A stretch of DNA of 64,000 bases, taken from NCBI RefSeq assembly GCF_006442965.1, contig NZ_VFWX01000025.1, positions 32,990-96,989 of the forward strand, written 5' to 3'. The notes below the pieces were generated by a model that was not told where the DNA came from, did not search any database, and saw only the letters and a list, made by a program, of their open reading frames with translations. Position 1 is the first letter of the stretch. Each line of letters begins with the position of its first letter. Positions 49,817 through 58,016 of this stretch are shown here, in pieces. Origin of the DNA: Mesorhizobium sp. CU3 (GTDB taxonomy: Bacteria; Pseudomonadota; Alphaproteobacteria; Rhizobiales; Rhizobiaceae). A program made the translations under genes and the position numbers.

Positions 49817-50289
49817 GAAGTCGGCGCCTCGACTTGCGAAAGATCACCGGCAAACAAAGAGATGGCGGCACGGGCTGCCGGACTGATTCATCCACGCGAG
49901 TGGAAAAGCCGGCCTTGCGCGATGGGCGTTTCCTCTCCCTCCCCATCTGTGGAGGGAGAGGAAAGGCGAGTCACTTCGTCAGGTCGATCGCGGCGGTCAA
50001 ATCGCCCATCGGCGTTGCCATTGGCGGCCAGCGCCTTGTCGCGAACTACGATGCCCTGCAGCACCGGCAAGTCGTAAAAGAGACCTGGACGCGGGCGAAT
50101 GGGACATGGTGAGATGCCTCGTGGCTGGGAATGGCTGGAGGACGGCAACGCATAAACCGACATGGATGCAGCTACTTCGGCGCCTTATCAGCTTTGTGAC
50201 ATTTGCCGGCGCGCCGAACACGGTTTCGTAAGCAAGCCAACCAGTCATCAATCCTGCGTCCCTACTCGCGAGCGAATTCGGATGGAAAG
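49817..50289. other. Gene-free region with a long hairpin
   Basis: 473 bp without a supported gene. TTTCCTCTCCCTCC (49929-49942) and GGAGGGAGAGGAAA (49951-49964) form a perfect 14-bp stem. The rest shows no ribosome site or coding bias that I can support. Confidence 0.5.
49929..49964. repeat. 14-bp perfect hairpin
   Basis: An exact inverted repeat with an 8-base loop (CCATCTGT). Purine on one arm, pyrimidine on the other. No T tract follows. The composition is like other dispersed CCTCCC/GGGAGG hairpins in this window (for example 25217-25237). Confidence 0.7.
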
Positions 50290-51549
50290 ATGACGATAGG
50301 ACGATGGAAGGGTCAGACTACCGCGGTCGTCGCTGCAGCGATGGTCGGCTTGGCTGCGCCTGCGAACACCGCCGGGCAGGATGGCGTCCATCCGGGCCCG
50401 ATGTCGCGCCAGGAAGCCTTCGCCCGTGCCGACGCGCTGACGGCACTCGGCCGGCAGATGTTCTTCGACCCTTCGCTCTCGGCATCCGGCAAGCAGGCCT
50501 GCTCGTCCTGCCACGATCCGAACCACGCCTTCGGGCCGGCCTCGGCGACGCCGGTCGAGATGGGCGGGCCTAGCCTCGACCTGCCTGGACAGCGCGCGGT
50601 GCCTTCGCTGCGCTATCTGCAGGCGTCGCCTGCCTTCACCGAGCATTTCTACGATTCCGAGGACGAAGGCGACGAGAGCGTCGACAACGGCCCGACCGGG
50701 GGGCTGACCTGGGACGGTCGCGCCGACCACGGCAAGGACCAGGCGAAGATCCCGCTGCTTTCACCCTTCGAAATGGCGAACAAGGACCCGGCGCAAGTGG
50801 CAGCGAGCCTGCGCAAGGCGCCCTATGCCGACGCCTTCAAGGCGGCCTTCGGCGCCGATGTCTTCGACCACCCGCAGGATGCCTTCGACGCCGCGGTCGA
50901 GGCGCTCGGCACCTTCGAGCAGAGCAGCGCCGATTTCTACCCCTATTCTAGCCGCTACGACGCCTTCCTCGCCGGCAAGGCGCAACTCAGCGCGCAGGAA
51001 TTGCATGGTCGCACGCTGTTCGAGGACGAGAGCAAGGGCAATTGCGCCAGCTGCCACCTGAGTGAGCCCGCCAATGACGGCGAACCGCCACAGTTCACCG
51101 ATTTCGGTCTGATCGCGATTGCCGTGCCGCGCAATCCGGAAATCCCGGCCAATGCCGATCCGAACTATTTCGACCTCGGCTTGTGTGGACCGCTGCGCAC
51201 CGACTTCAAGAGACGCACCGAATATTGCGGCCTGTTCAAGACACCGACGCTGCGCAACGTGGCGCTGCGCAAAAGCTTCTTCCACAACGGCCGCTTCCAC
51301 ACGCTGCGCGAGGCGGTGGCCTTCTACGCCAGCCGCGACACCGATCCCGGCCGTTGGTATCCGAAGAATGCCGACGGCGCGATCAAGAAATATGACGATC
51401 TGCCGAAGGCTTATTGGCCGAACCTCAATACCGATCCGCCCTTCAACGGCAAGAAGCCAGGCGACAAGCCGGCGCTGACCGATGCCGAAGTCGACGACAT
51501 CGTTGCTTTCCTCGGCACGCTGACCGACGCCGACCAGGCGGGGCAGTGA
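50290..51549 (+). CDS. Di-haem cytochrome c peroxidase/MauG-family protein
   Basis: A protein of 419 residues with a signal peptide (about 1-28). Two haem c sites are present: CSSCH (71-75) and CASCH (252-256). Conserved segments LGRQMFFDPSLSASGKQACS and LFKTPTLRNVALRKSFFHNG with a following FHTLREAV are typical of the family. It probably reduces peroxide or oxidises a protein partner in the periplasm. The gene precedes the phytochelatin-synthase-like gene by 79 bp. Confidence 0.9.
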   Translation: MTIGRWKGQTTAVVAAAMVGLAAPANTAGQDGVHPGPMSRQEAFARADALTALGRQMFFDPSLSASGKQACSSCHDPNHAFGPASATPVEMGGPSLDLPGQRAVPSLRYLQASPAFTEHFYDSEDEGDESVDNGPTGGLTWDGRADHGKDQAKIPLLSPFEMANKDPAQVAASLRKAPYADAFKAAFGADVFDHPQDAFDAAVEALGTFEQSSADFYPYSSRYDAFLAGKAQLSAQELHGRTLFEDESKGNCASCHLSEPANDGEPPQFTDFGLIAIAVPRNPEIPANADPNYFDLGLCGPLRTDFKRRTEYCGLFKTPTLRNVALRKSFFHNGRFHTLREAVAFYASRDTDPGRWYPKNADGAIKKYDDLPKAYWPNLNTDPPFNGKKPGDKPALTDAEVDDIVAFLGTLTDADQAGQ

Positions 51550-51628
51550 CGGTCGACTGATTGATCGATTGACGGCGGAGGGCCGCTTCTGCGATCCTTT
51601 TTGCAATCGCATGGCCTCGGAGGCCGGC

Positions 51629-52291
51629 ATGGGTCGCAGACTCGCTATCGCCGTAATTGCCTGCGTCGGCCTGCTCTGCGGCGCCGCGTTCCTGGTCGTC
51701 GCTCAAACTTCTGTCCCCGCGGAAGCGATCCGGTCTTCGGTCATACGCACGCCGGAATTGATCGACCGTGCCTGGAAGCTGCCGGTGGCCGCAACGTTCA
51801 ATTCCGAGCTCGACTGGCAATCCAATTCGTCACGATGCGGTCCGGCGAGCCTTGCAAACATGTTTCGCTCGATCGGCGAGGAGGCGACAACCGAAGCCGA
51901 AGTCCTCGACGGAACGGGTAAGTGCTGGACCGGCTTCTGCATTATCGGGCTCACGTTGGACGAGGTTGCCGAACTGGCGCAGGCCAAGACCGGTCGTAAG
52001 GTGACATTGTTGCGCAACCTGACGGCGGCGCAATTTCGCGAGCATATGATGCACGCCAACGATCCGGGTCGCCGCTACATCATCAACTTCACGCGCAAGA
52101 CGATCTTCGGCGCTGGGGCCGGTCATTTCTCGCCGATCGGCGGATATTTGGAAGCCGAGGACATGGTGTTCGTCCTCGATGTCAATGAACGCTACAAGCC
52201 CTGGCTGGTCGAACGAGAGCGACTGTTCTCGGCCATGGATACGGTCGACAGCGATGGCGGTCAAAAGCGCGGGCTGCTTCTGATCGAGTAG
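51629..52291 (+). CDS. Phytochelatin-synthase-like cysteine protease
   Basis: A protein of 220 residues with a signal peptide or signal anchor (about 5-26). The papain-like triad fits Cys70 (SRCGPASLAN), His166 (GHFSPIGGY) and Asp184 (LDVNERYKPW). The His-Asp spacing of 18 equals that of plant and cyanobacterial enzymes. Bacterial short forms mainly hydrolyse glutathione to gamma-Glu-Cys and often lack transpeptidase activity. Export would place it in the periplasm. GGAGG lies five bases before the ATG at 51629. Confidence 0.88.
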   Translation: MGRRLAIAVIACVGLLCGAAFLVVAQTSVPAEAIRSSVIRTPELIDRAWKLPVAATFNSELDWQSNSSRCGPASLANMFRSIGEEATTEAEVLDGTGKCWTGFCIIGLTLDEVAELAQAKTGRKVTLLRNLTAAQFREHMMHANDPGRRYIINFTRKTIFGAGAGHFSPIGGYLEAEDMVFVLDVNERYKPWLVERERLFSAMDTVDSDGGQKRGLLLIE

Positions 52292-52408
52292 CGCGACCGC
52301 CTTCCCGCCGGGCCCAACTGTGTGGACTAAGCCATAATGTGTGGGCCGGGTCATAGGAACATCCAGCAACAACTGCTATATTAGCACTTCATCAGAGCGG
52401 GGGCTCGA

Positions 52409-52660
52409 ATGAGGTACGTCGCGGTGCAGGAACCGCCCCATCACAGTTGGGCGGTGGTCGATACGATCAATGACGCGCCTGCGGAATATGGCGGTCGCGT
52501 GCTTATCGGTCTGACCTTGCGCGAGGCCAGTTGGTTCGCAGCCGTCGCCAACGATGACGCACCGCGGCGCAGCCGGCCCGCCGCACGGTTGGTGCTGGTG
52601 TGGCCGAGCGCCAGTGGCGCGTCCCCGGCCCGGGAAAAGCACAGTCGAACAGGCCGTTAA
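52409..52660 (+). CDS. Small hypothetical protein (83 aa)
   Basis: A frame of 83 residues. The first 55 (MRYVAVQEPPHHSWAVVDTI, GGRVLIGLTLREASWFAAVA) look like a folded protein; the rest is Ser/Arg/Pro-rich and may be read-on. A G-rich stretch precedes the ATG. No family recognised. Confidence 0.5.
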   Translation: MRYVAVQEPPHHSWAVVDTINDAPAEYGGRVLIGLTLREASWFAAVANDDAPRRSRPAARLVLVWPSASGASPAREKHSRTGR

Positions 52661-52901
52661 AGCGGCAAGCTGCCGGATTGATTCAGACAGCCAAGGGCGG
52701 AGCGAGCTCACAAGGTCGACGATTGGCGAAATTGCGGGTAGCCGCGTTGTGATAGGGCGGCGAGCGCGCCGAGTTAGCGCCAGGCGCCGCTGCCGCCGGC
52801 AATTGGCCCCTCAACGCTGTCAACAGTCTTCGCCCTCCCCGCTCCCCCTTCACTCCACCCTTTGCTAGGCTCCTGCAACCCCGCAACAGGATCGCCCATC
52901 C

Positions 52902-53624
52902 ATGATCGTCCAGGCTTGCATCAACGGCGCCCGTCCCAGCGACTTCCACCCGGCGCTGCCGCTCGATCCTGACGCCATGGCGCGCGACGGCGCCGCTTCC
53001 ATCGCGGCGGGCGCGGCCGAGTTGCATGTCCATGCGCGCGGCGCGGATCGCCGGGAAAGCTTGGCGCCGGAAGCGATGGACGAGACGGTGGCCGCCATCC
53101 GCCGCGCCTGCCCAGGCACGCTGATCGGCGTCTCCACCGGCGCCTGGATCGAGAAGGACGATTTGCGCACGCTGATCGCCATCTCAGGCTGGCGCGAATT
53201 GCCCGACTATGCCTCGGTCAATCTCAGCGAGACGGCCGCGCCAGTCGTCATGGAAAGCCTGCGCCAGCGCGGCATCGGCATCGAAGCGGGGCTGGCGTCC
53301 GTTGCCGACGCCGAACGCCTCGTCAGTCTCGATCATGGCGGCCGGGTGCTGCGCGTGCTGATCGAGATTTCCGAGCAGGCGCTCGACGAAGCATTCGCCG
53401 TCGCCGACGGCATCGAACACGTGCTGCAGCGCGCCGGCATCAGGCGCTCGATCCTATTGCATGGCGAGAACGCGACAGTGTGGCCTTTTGTCAAGCGAGC
53501 GGCGGCGCGGAAGTTTTCCACGCGGGTCGGGCTGGAGGACGGCAAGGAACTGTCGGACGGGAGTGTAGCGGCGGGAAATGCCACGCTGGTGGCGGCGGCG
53601 GTAGGGATTTATCGCAGGGCGTAG
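52902..53624 (+). CDS. BKACE-family protein (3-keto-5-aminohexanoate cleavage type)
   Basis: A protein of 240 residues, shorter than the usual 270-310. Zinc ligands His42 and His44 (AAELHVHARG) and the strand end VNLSETAAP are recognisable. The family condenses a beta-keto acid with acetyl-CoA; substrates vary widely. The C-terminus (HGENATVWPFVKRAAARKFS, VGLEDGKELSDGSVAAGNAT) matches a subgroup with unknown substrate. Confidence 0.85.
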   Translation: MIVQACINGARPSDFHPALPLDPDAMARDGAASIAAGAAELHVHARGADRRESLAPEAMDETVAAIRRACPGTLIGVSTGAWIEKDDLRTLIAISGWRELPDYASVNLSETAAPVVMESLRQRGIGIEAGLASVADAERLVSLDHGGRVLRVLIEISEQALDEAFAVADGIEHVLQRAGIRRSILLHGENATVWPFVKRAAARKFSTRVGLEDGKELSDGSVAAGNATLVAAAVGIYRRA

Positions 53625-53644
53625 GGGAGATTGGCGCTCCGGTC

Positions 53645-54703
53645 TCACTGCGTATCCGCGTTGGCCCTCAACTCCGCGCGCTTCTCGTCCGACACGACCG
53701 CAAGGTCCAGCACCTTCTGCAGGCCCGCCGCGTGGCGGAAGCTCGGCTCGGTCTGCACGCCGCTTCTCACCGCCTCGACGAAGCGCTGGTAGTTGGTCGG
53801 CACGGTGCCGGCGTCGATCTCCTCCCATTTGGCGGTCTCGATATTTTCGCCAATGCAGGCCTTGAGAGCCGAGCCTTCGAGATTGTGCACCACCTCGATG
53901 CCGCCCTTGTCACCATAGATGCGCAGACGCAACTCGTTCATGTGGCCGGTCGCCCAGCGGCTGGCGTGGACCACGCCGACGGCGCCGTTGGCGAAATCCA
54001 CCGTCATGGCGAAGCTGTCATTGGCGTCGAGGTCGTACTCGCCGATGCGGTTGCCCGGCGCTTTGTCGAAGGCGCGCAAGCGACAGAAGACATGGTCGAT
54101 GTCGAGCGCCGCGCCATAGCTGGCGAAATCGAGGATGTGGATGCCGACATCGCCGAGCACGCCGTTGGAGCCGTGGCTGCGCGACAGCCGCCACAACCAT
54201 TTCGGATCGGTGCGCCAGTCGCCCCAGAATTTCGACACCAGCCAGCTCTGCAGATAGGATGCCTCGACATGGCGCACCGTGCCGATCTCGCCGGCCTGCA
54301 CCATTTGGCGCGCCTTCTGCAGCGCAGCCACGTTGCGGTAGGTGAGGTTGACCATGTTGACGATGCCGGCGGCTTCCACCGCGTCGGCCATCTCACTGGC
54401 CTTGCCGAAATTCTCGGCCAGCGGTTTCTCGCACAGCACCGGCTTGCCGGCGGCTACCAGCGCCATGGTGGTCGGGTGGTGGATGCGGTCGGGCGTGACA
54501 TTGGCGACCGCGTCGAAGTCGCCCCAGTCGAGGGCGGCTTCCAACGATGTGAAGCGCTTGGGGATCTTGTAAGCATCTGCGTATTCGCCGACACGAGCAG
54601 GATCGACGTCAACGGCACCGACGATGTCGACGCCCTCGATGGCGCCGAAGCGGCGGGCATGTTCCTGCGCCATCCAACCGGTACCGAGTATCAAAAGCCG
54701 CAT
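53645..54703 (-). CDS. Gfo/Idh/MocA-family oxidoreductase
   Basis: A protein of 352 residues. N-terminal Rossmann motif LILGTGWMAQEHARRF, EKPLAENFGKASEM carrying the conserved Lys, and a C-terminal sheet domain with YDLDANDSFAMTVDFANGAV. NAD(P)-dependent oxidation of a sugar or inositol derivative. It follows a ThuA-like gene on the same strand, a known pairing in sugar catabolism. Confidence 0.92.
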   Translation of the reverse strand: MRLLILGTGWMAQEHARRFGAIEGVDIVGAVDVDPARVGEYADAYKIPKRFTSLEAALDWGDFDAVANVTPDRIHHPTTMALVAAGKPVLCEKPLAENFGKASEMADAVEAAGIVNMVNLTYRNVAALQKARQMVQAGEIGTVRHVEASYLQSWLVSKFWGDWRTDPKWLWRLSRSHGSNGVLGDVGIHILDFASYGAALDIDHVFCRLRAFDKAPGNRIGEYDLDANDSFAMTVDFANGAVGVVHASRWATGHMNELRLRIYGDKGGIEVVHNLEGSALKACIGENIETAKWEEIDAGTVPTNYQRFVEAVRSGVQTEPSFRHAAGLQKVLDLAVVSDEKRAELRANADTQ

Positions 54704-54786
54704 TTTGAGCTTCTCCGAGCGATTTGGTTCGATTCAATGATGGGAAGGTTTAAGCGCTATCGTGACGCAATTCCAGACGGACGATT
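54704..54786. repeat. Partial dispersed repeat before the Gfo/Idh gene
   Basis: GACGCAATTCCAGACGGA (from about 54762) resembles ACGCAATTCCGGACGGA near 63254 in the larger repeat after the HMCES gene. It fills part of the 83-bp spacer between the two genes and may be a copy of the same family. Confidence 0.45.
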
Positions 54787-55572
54787 TTAGCGGAAGCCGG
54801 CCTCGCCATGCGCGTGCAGCTTGGGACCACGCTCCTCGATCGGCTCCAGCGCCTTCTCGACCGGCACGTTGGGCGCGTTGAGAATGGCGGCGTTCCTGCC
54901 CTGCGGATTGTGCGCCCATTTCACAGCGTTGCGCAGCACCTTCTGCACGGTGGCGTCGTGATAGGTCGGATAGGTCTCGTGCCCGGGCCGGAAGTAGAAG
55001 ACGTTGCCGGCGCCGCGCCGGTAGGTGAGCCCTGAGCGAAAAACCTCGCCGCCCTGGAACCACGAGATGAAAACCGTCTCCAGCGGCTCAGGCACGGCGA
55101 ACTGCTCGCCATACATCTCCTCGTTCTCGAGCTCGAAGAACTCGCCGACGCCTTCGGCGATCGGATGATTTGGGCTGGTCACCCACAGCCGCTCGCGCTC
55201 GCCGGCCTCCCGCCATTTCAGCGTGCAGGGCGTGCCCATCACCCGCTTGAAGATTTTCGAGAAATGACCGGAATGCAGCACGATCAATCCCATGCCTTCC
55301 CAGACCCGTTTGGCGACGCGTTCGACCACCGCGTCGGCGACGGCGCCATGATCCTTGTGGCCCCACCAGACCAGCACGTCGGTTTCGGCAAGCCGCGTCT
55401 CCGGCAGGCCGTGTTCCGGCTGCTCCAGTGTCGCGGTCGAGGCGGAGATACCCTTGCCGGCGTTCAAAGCCTTGGCGATGGTGGCATGCATGCCTTCCGG
55501 ATAGATGCCGGCGACCACCTCGTTGGTCCGCTCATGGATGTTCTCGCCCCAGACGACTGCGCGAATTGTCAT
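54787..55572 (-). CDS. ThuA-domain protein
   Basis: A protein of 261 residues with a class I glutamine-amidotransferase-like fold: MTIRAVVWGENIHERTNEVV, DVLVWWGHKDHGAVADAVVE, GLIVLHSGHFSKIFKRVMGT. ThuA was named from trehalose use in S. meliloti; the enzyme step differs among relatives. The start at 55572 is the first with the family N-terminus. It lies upstream of the Gfo/Idh gene in one unit. Confidence 0.88.
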   Translation of the reverse strand: MTIRAVVWGENIHERTNEVVAGIYPEGMHATIAKALNAGKGISASTATLEQPEHGLPETRLAETDVLVWWGHKDHGAVADAVVERVAKRVWEGMGLIVLHSGHFSKIFKRVMGTPCTLKWREAGERERLWVTSPNHPIAEGVGEFFELENEEMYGEQFAVPEPLETVFISWFQGGEVFRSGLTYRRGAGNVFYFRPGHETYPTYHDATVQKVLRNAVKWAHNPQGRNAAILNAPNVPVEKALEPIEERGPKLHAHGEAGFR

Positions 55573-55767
55573 GGATAGCCTCGTGCGATGTGTGAGGTGG
55601 AGCCGCCCCGCGCCATAGATAGCGTCTTCGGCCGCTATTGGAAGCGGTTTTCGACGCCGCGGCGAAAGTGCTGTTCCGAACAACGACATACGCCCATATG
55701 TTGCCGGCCTGATTCAACCGCAGCATGCCCAATTGGCAAGCGCCGCGCCTTGGCTAAAATGTAAGCC

Positions 55768-56523
55768 ATGAGCGAAGTGCTTATAGGAGCAGCGATCTTT
55801 GCTTGTCTGGCCGGAGCCTCGCTGGTCAGCCTGATGGTGCATGAGCGCTTCCCCGCTCATCATCTCGGGGACGACACTAGCGGGGTGGTGCGGCTCGCCG
55901 CGAACCTCTTCGTGGTGATGTCCTCGTTGGTGCTCGGCCTCATGATCAACTCGGCCAAGAACACGTTCGAATCCATCAACGGCAACGTCCATACCTTCGC
56001 CACCGACCTTATCCTGCTCGACCGAACGCTCCGGCACTACGGACCGGAGACGGACAGCGCCCGGCAGTCGCTTACCGCCTATGTGCAGCGTGTCGTCGAA
56101 ACCTCCACCGCCGACAGCGACACGACCGTGGTGCCGAACAGGCTGTCGGAACTGCTGCTCAATCAGGTTGGCGACATCGTTGCTGGATTGACGCCTGCCG
56201 ATGCCAAGCAGATCGCCGCCCAGCAGGCCGCGACACAGCAGTTGCAGAAGGTGCTCGAGCAACGCTGGATACTTGCCGAGCAGTCCGAGGGCGCCATTCC
56301 TGCGCCGCTAATCGTCCTGCTTGTCGCCTGGCTGACGCTGATTTTCGCCAGCTTCGGCTTCCGGGCACCCCGCAATGGAACGATCGTCTTCACATGCCTC
56401 GCTTCCGGGACGCTCGTGGCCGCGGCGATCTACCTGATCATCGATATGGACTCGCCCTTCTCAGGCCCGATCCAGGTTTCGCCAGCGCCCCTGCAAAGGG
56501 CGCTGGCAGAAATGACGCAATAG
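55768..56523 (+). CDS. DUF4239-family membrane protein
   Basis: A protein of 251 residues with four hydrophobic helices in two pairs, at about 4-24, 44-64, 172-192 and 204-224. The loop between the pairs is large and cytoplasmic or periplasmic. The segment AANLFVVMSSLVLGLMINSA with SAKNTFESINGNVHTFATDL is typical of DUF4239, a bestrophin-like family. An ion-channel role is possible but unproven. Confidence 0.85.
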   Translation: MSEVLIGAAIFACLAGASLVSLMVHERFPAHHLGDDTSGVVRLAANLFVVMSSLVLGLMINSAKNTFESINGNVHTFATDLILLDRTLRHYGPETDSARQSLTAYVQRVVETSTADSDTTVVPNRLSELLLNQVGDIVAGLTPADAKQIAAQQAATQQLQKVLEQRWILAEQSEGAIPAPLIVLLVAWLTLIFASFGFRAPRNGTIVFTCLASGTLVAAAIYLIIDMDSPFSGPIQVSPAPLQRALAEMTQ

Positions 56524-56543
56524 TCCGTCACCAGTTGATCGCC

Positions 56544-57791
56544 TCAAACGCTCACGCGATCCATCGTCTCGAGCAACAGCTTTGCGGCCACCTCGGCGCC
56601 GTCGGCGCGGATCAGGCGAGCAACTGCGTTCGCCCGGGCTTGGGTTTCGGGCGCGAGCGCCTTTTCCAGCACCGCCGCCAAAGACGCCGTCGTCGGTTTC
56701 GGCCCGTCATGCGCGGCGCCGATGCCAAGCTCGGCTATGCGACGCGCCCAATAGGGCTGGTCGCCGATCTGCGGCACGATAACCTGCGGCGCCCCTGCCC
56801 GCGCGGCAGCAACCGTGGTACCGGCACCGCCATGGTGCATGGCGACGGCGACGCGCCGGAACAGCGCCTGCTGGTTGACCTCGCCAACGGCGAAGCAGTC
56901 GTCCCAATCGTCGATCGGCACGAGTTCGGCCCAGCCCCGAGCAATGACAACGCGCCGGCCATGGGCGCGGATCGCCTCGACGGCCACGCGCGCCGCCTCC
57001 TTGGCGACCGCAATGGAGCCGAAGCCGACATAGACCGGCGGCGCGCCGTCGCGCAGGAACGCCTCAAGCGCCTCCGGGAGCGGCCGCTCGTCGGGCAAGA
57101 TCGCGGCGCCGGTCTGCACGGCCTCGATCAGGTCTGACGGCTGCCAGGGGCCGAGCACCGGATCGCAGGCGAGCAGCACGGGATTGCCGTAGACATAGGC
57201 TCGAACATCGTCCAGCGGCGGCAGGCCGAGCCTCGCGCGCAGGCCGTTGATCGCCTCGCCGAACAGCGCGTTCTTGGTGGCGATGTCGAAGTCCCACAGC
57301 GCCCGGTTGTCGGTGACATCGGCCGGAAGCGGGTGTCCGGGATATTCATGCGGCCGGTTGCGCGCCGAGGGCAGCCAGATCGGGCAGAAGGTGCCGAGCA
57401 TATAGCGGACGCCCTTCTTCTCGGCGACCAGCCGCGCGGCAGCGCAGGACGGGAACAGGCCGAACGCCACGATGGCATCGCAGCCCTCGGCCGCGGTGGA
57501 GAGCACTTCGTATTGCCGCCCCACGATGATTGCGGCCTGGCTCGAGATCAGTGCGGCTATGTCGTCCGGCGCCGACTTGGTTCTAATGCGTATCATCTCT
57601 TTCGCCCATTCGCGCACCGGCGCAAAGGCCGGGAAAAGCGGCACGCCGGCGCGGGCAAGCAGGGCCGCGAACTCCTCGTCGCCCGGCGCGCTTACCCGCG
57701 CATCGGCGCCAAGCGCCCGCAACGCCGCGCCGAGCGCCGCCAGGGGCTCGACGTCGCCGCGCGAGCCATAAGTCGTCAGTAAGATCCGCAT
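56544..57791 (-). CDS. UGT-like glycosyltransferase (GT1/GT28)
   Basis: A protein of 415 residues with a two-domain GT-B layout. N-terminal TYGSRGDVEPLAALGAALRA is the classic start, and the C-terminal donor-binding segment HHGGAGTTVAAARAGAPQVI with IGDQPYWARRI is clear. It probably glycosylates a lipid or small molecule with a nucleotide sugar. Single gene, convergent with the DUF4239 gene. Confidence 0.92.
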   Translation of the reverse strand: MRILLTTYGSRGDVEPLAALGAALRALGADARVSAPGDEEFAALLARAGVPLFPAFAPVREWAKEMIRIRTKSAPDDIAALISSQAAIIVGRQYEVLSTAAEGCDAIVAFGLFPSCAAARLVAEKKGVRYMLGTFCPIWLPSARNRPHEYPGHPLPADVTDNRALWDFDIATKNALFGEAINGLRARLGLPPLDDVRAYVYGNPVLLACDPVLGPWQPSDLIEAVQTGAAILPDERPLPEALEAFLRDGAPPVYVGFGSIAVAKEAARVAVEAIRAHGRRVVIARGWAELVPIDDWDDCFAVGEVNQQALFRRVAVAMHHGGAGTTVAAARAGAPQVIVPQIGDQPYWARRIAELGIGAAHDGPKPTTASLAAVLEKALAPETQARANAVARLIRADGAEVAAKLLLETMDRVSV

Positions 57792-58016
57792 GCCGTGCTC
57801 CGTTGTCGTTTGATCGGAGCAGCGTCAATACGCGATACCGGGGGTCTTGCCGCAAGCCCGGGGTGCGCCATATGTACACTCTGGGAAGAGGAGTTTCCTT
57901 CTCCCTGCCTTGCCGCAACCCACACGAATGCGCGCGCCCGCCGGAACCTGATGTCCTGACGGGGTGAGAAAAGTTCGGTCGAATTTCTGAAAGCCGGCAA
58001 TCCGCCGGCCGACAAA
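57792..58016. other. Intergenic region with GC hairpin
   Basis: 225 bp. A palindromic GCCGGC-AATCC-GCCGGC sequence near 57992-58008 lies just after the end of the DUF2778 gene and may end its transcript. Confidence 0.35.

Noticed and set aside
49552..50112. A 186-aa frame across the end of MarR and the following gap
   Set aside because: It starts inside the MarR gene in another frame and shows no protein-like composition after it.
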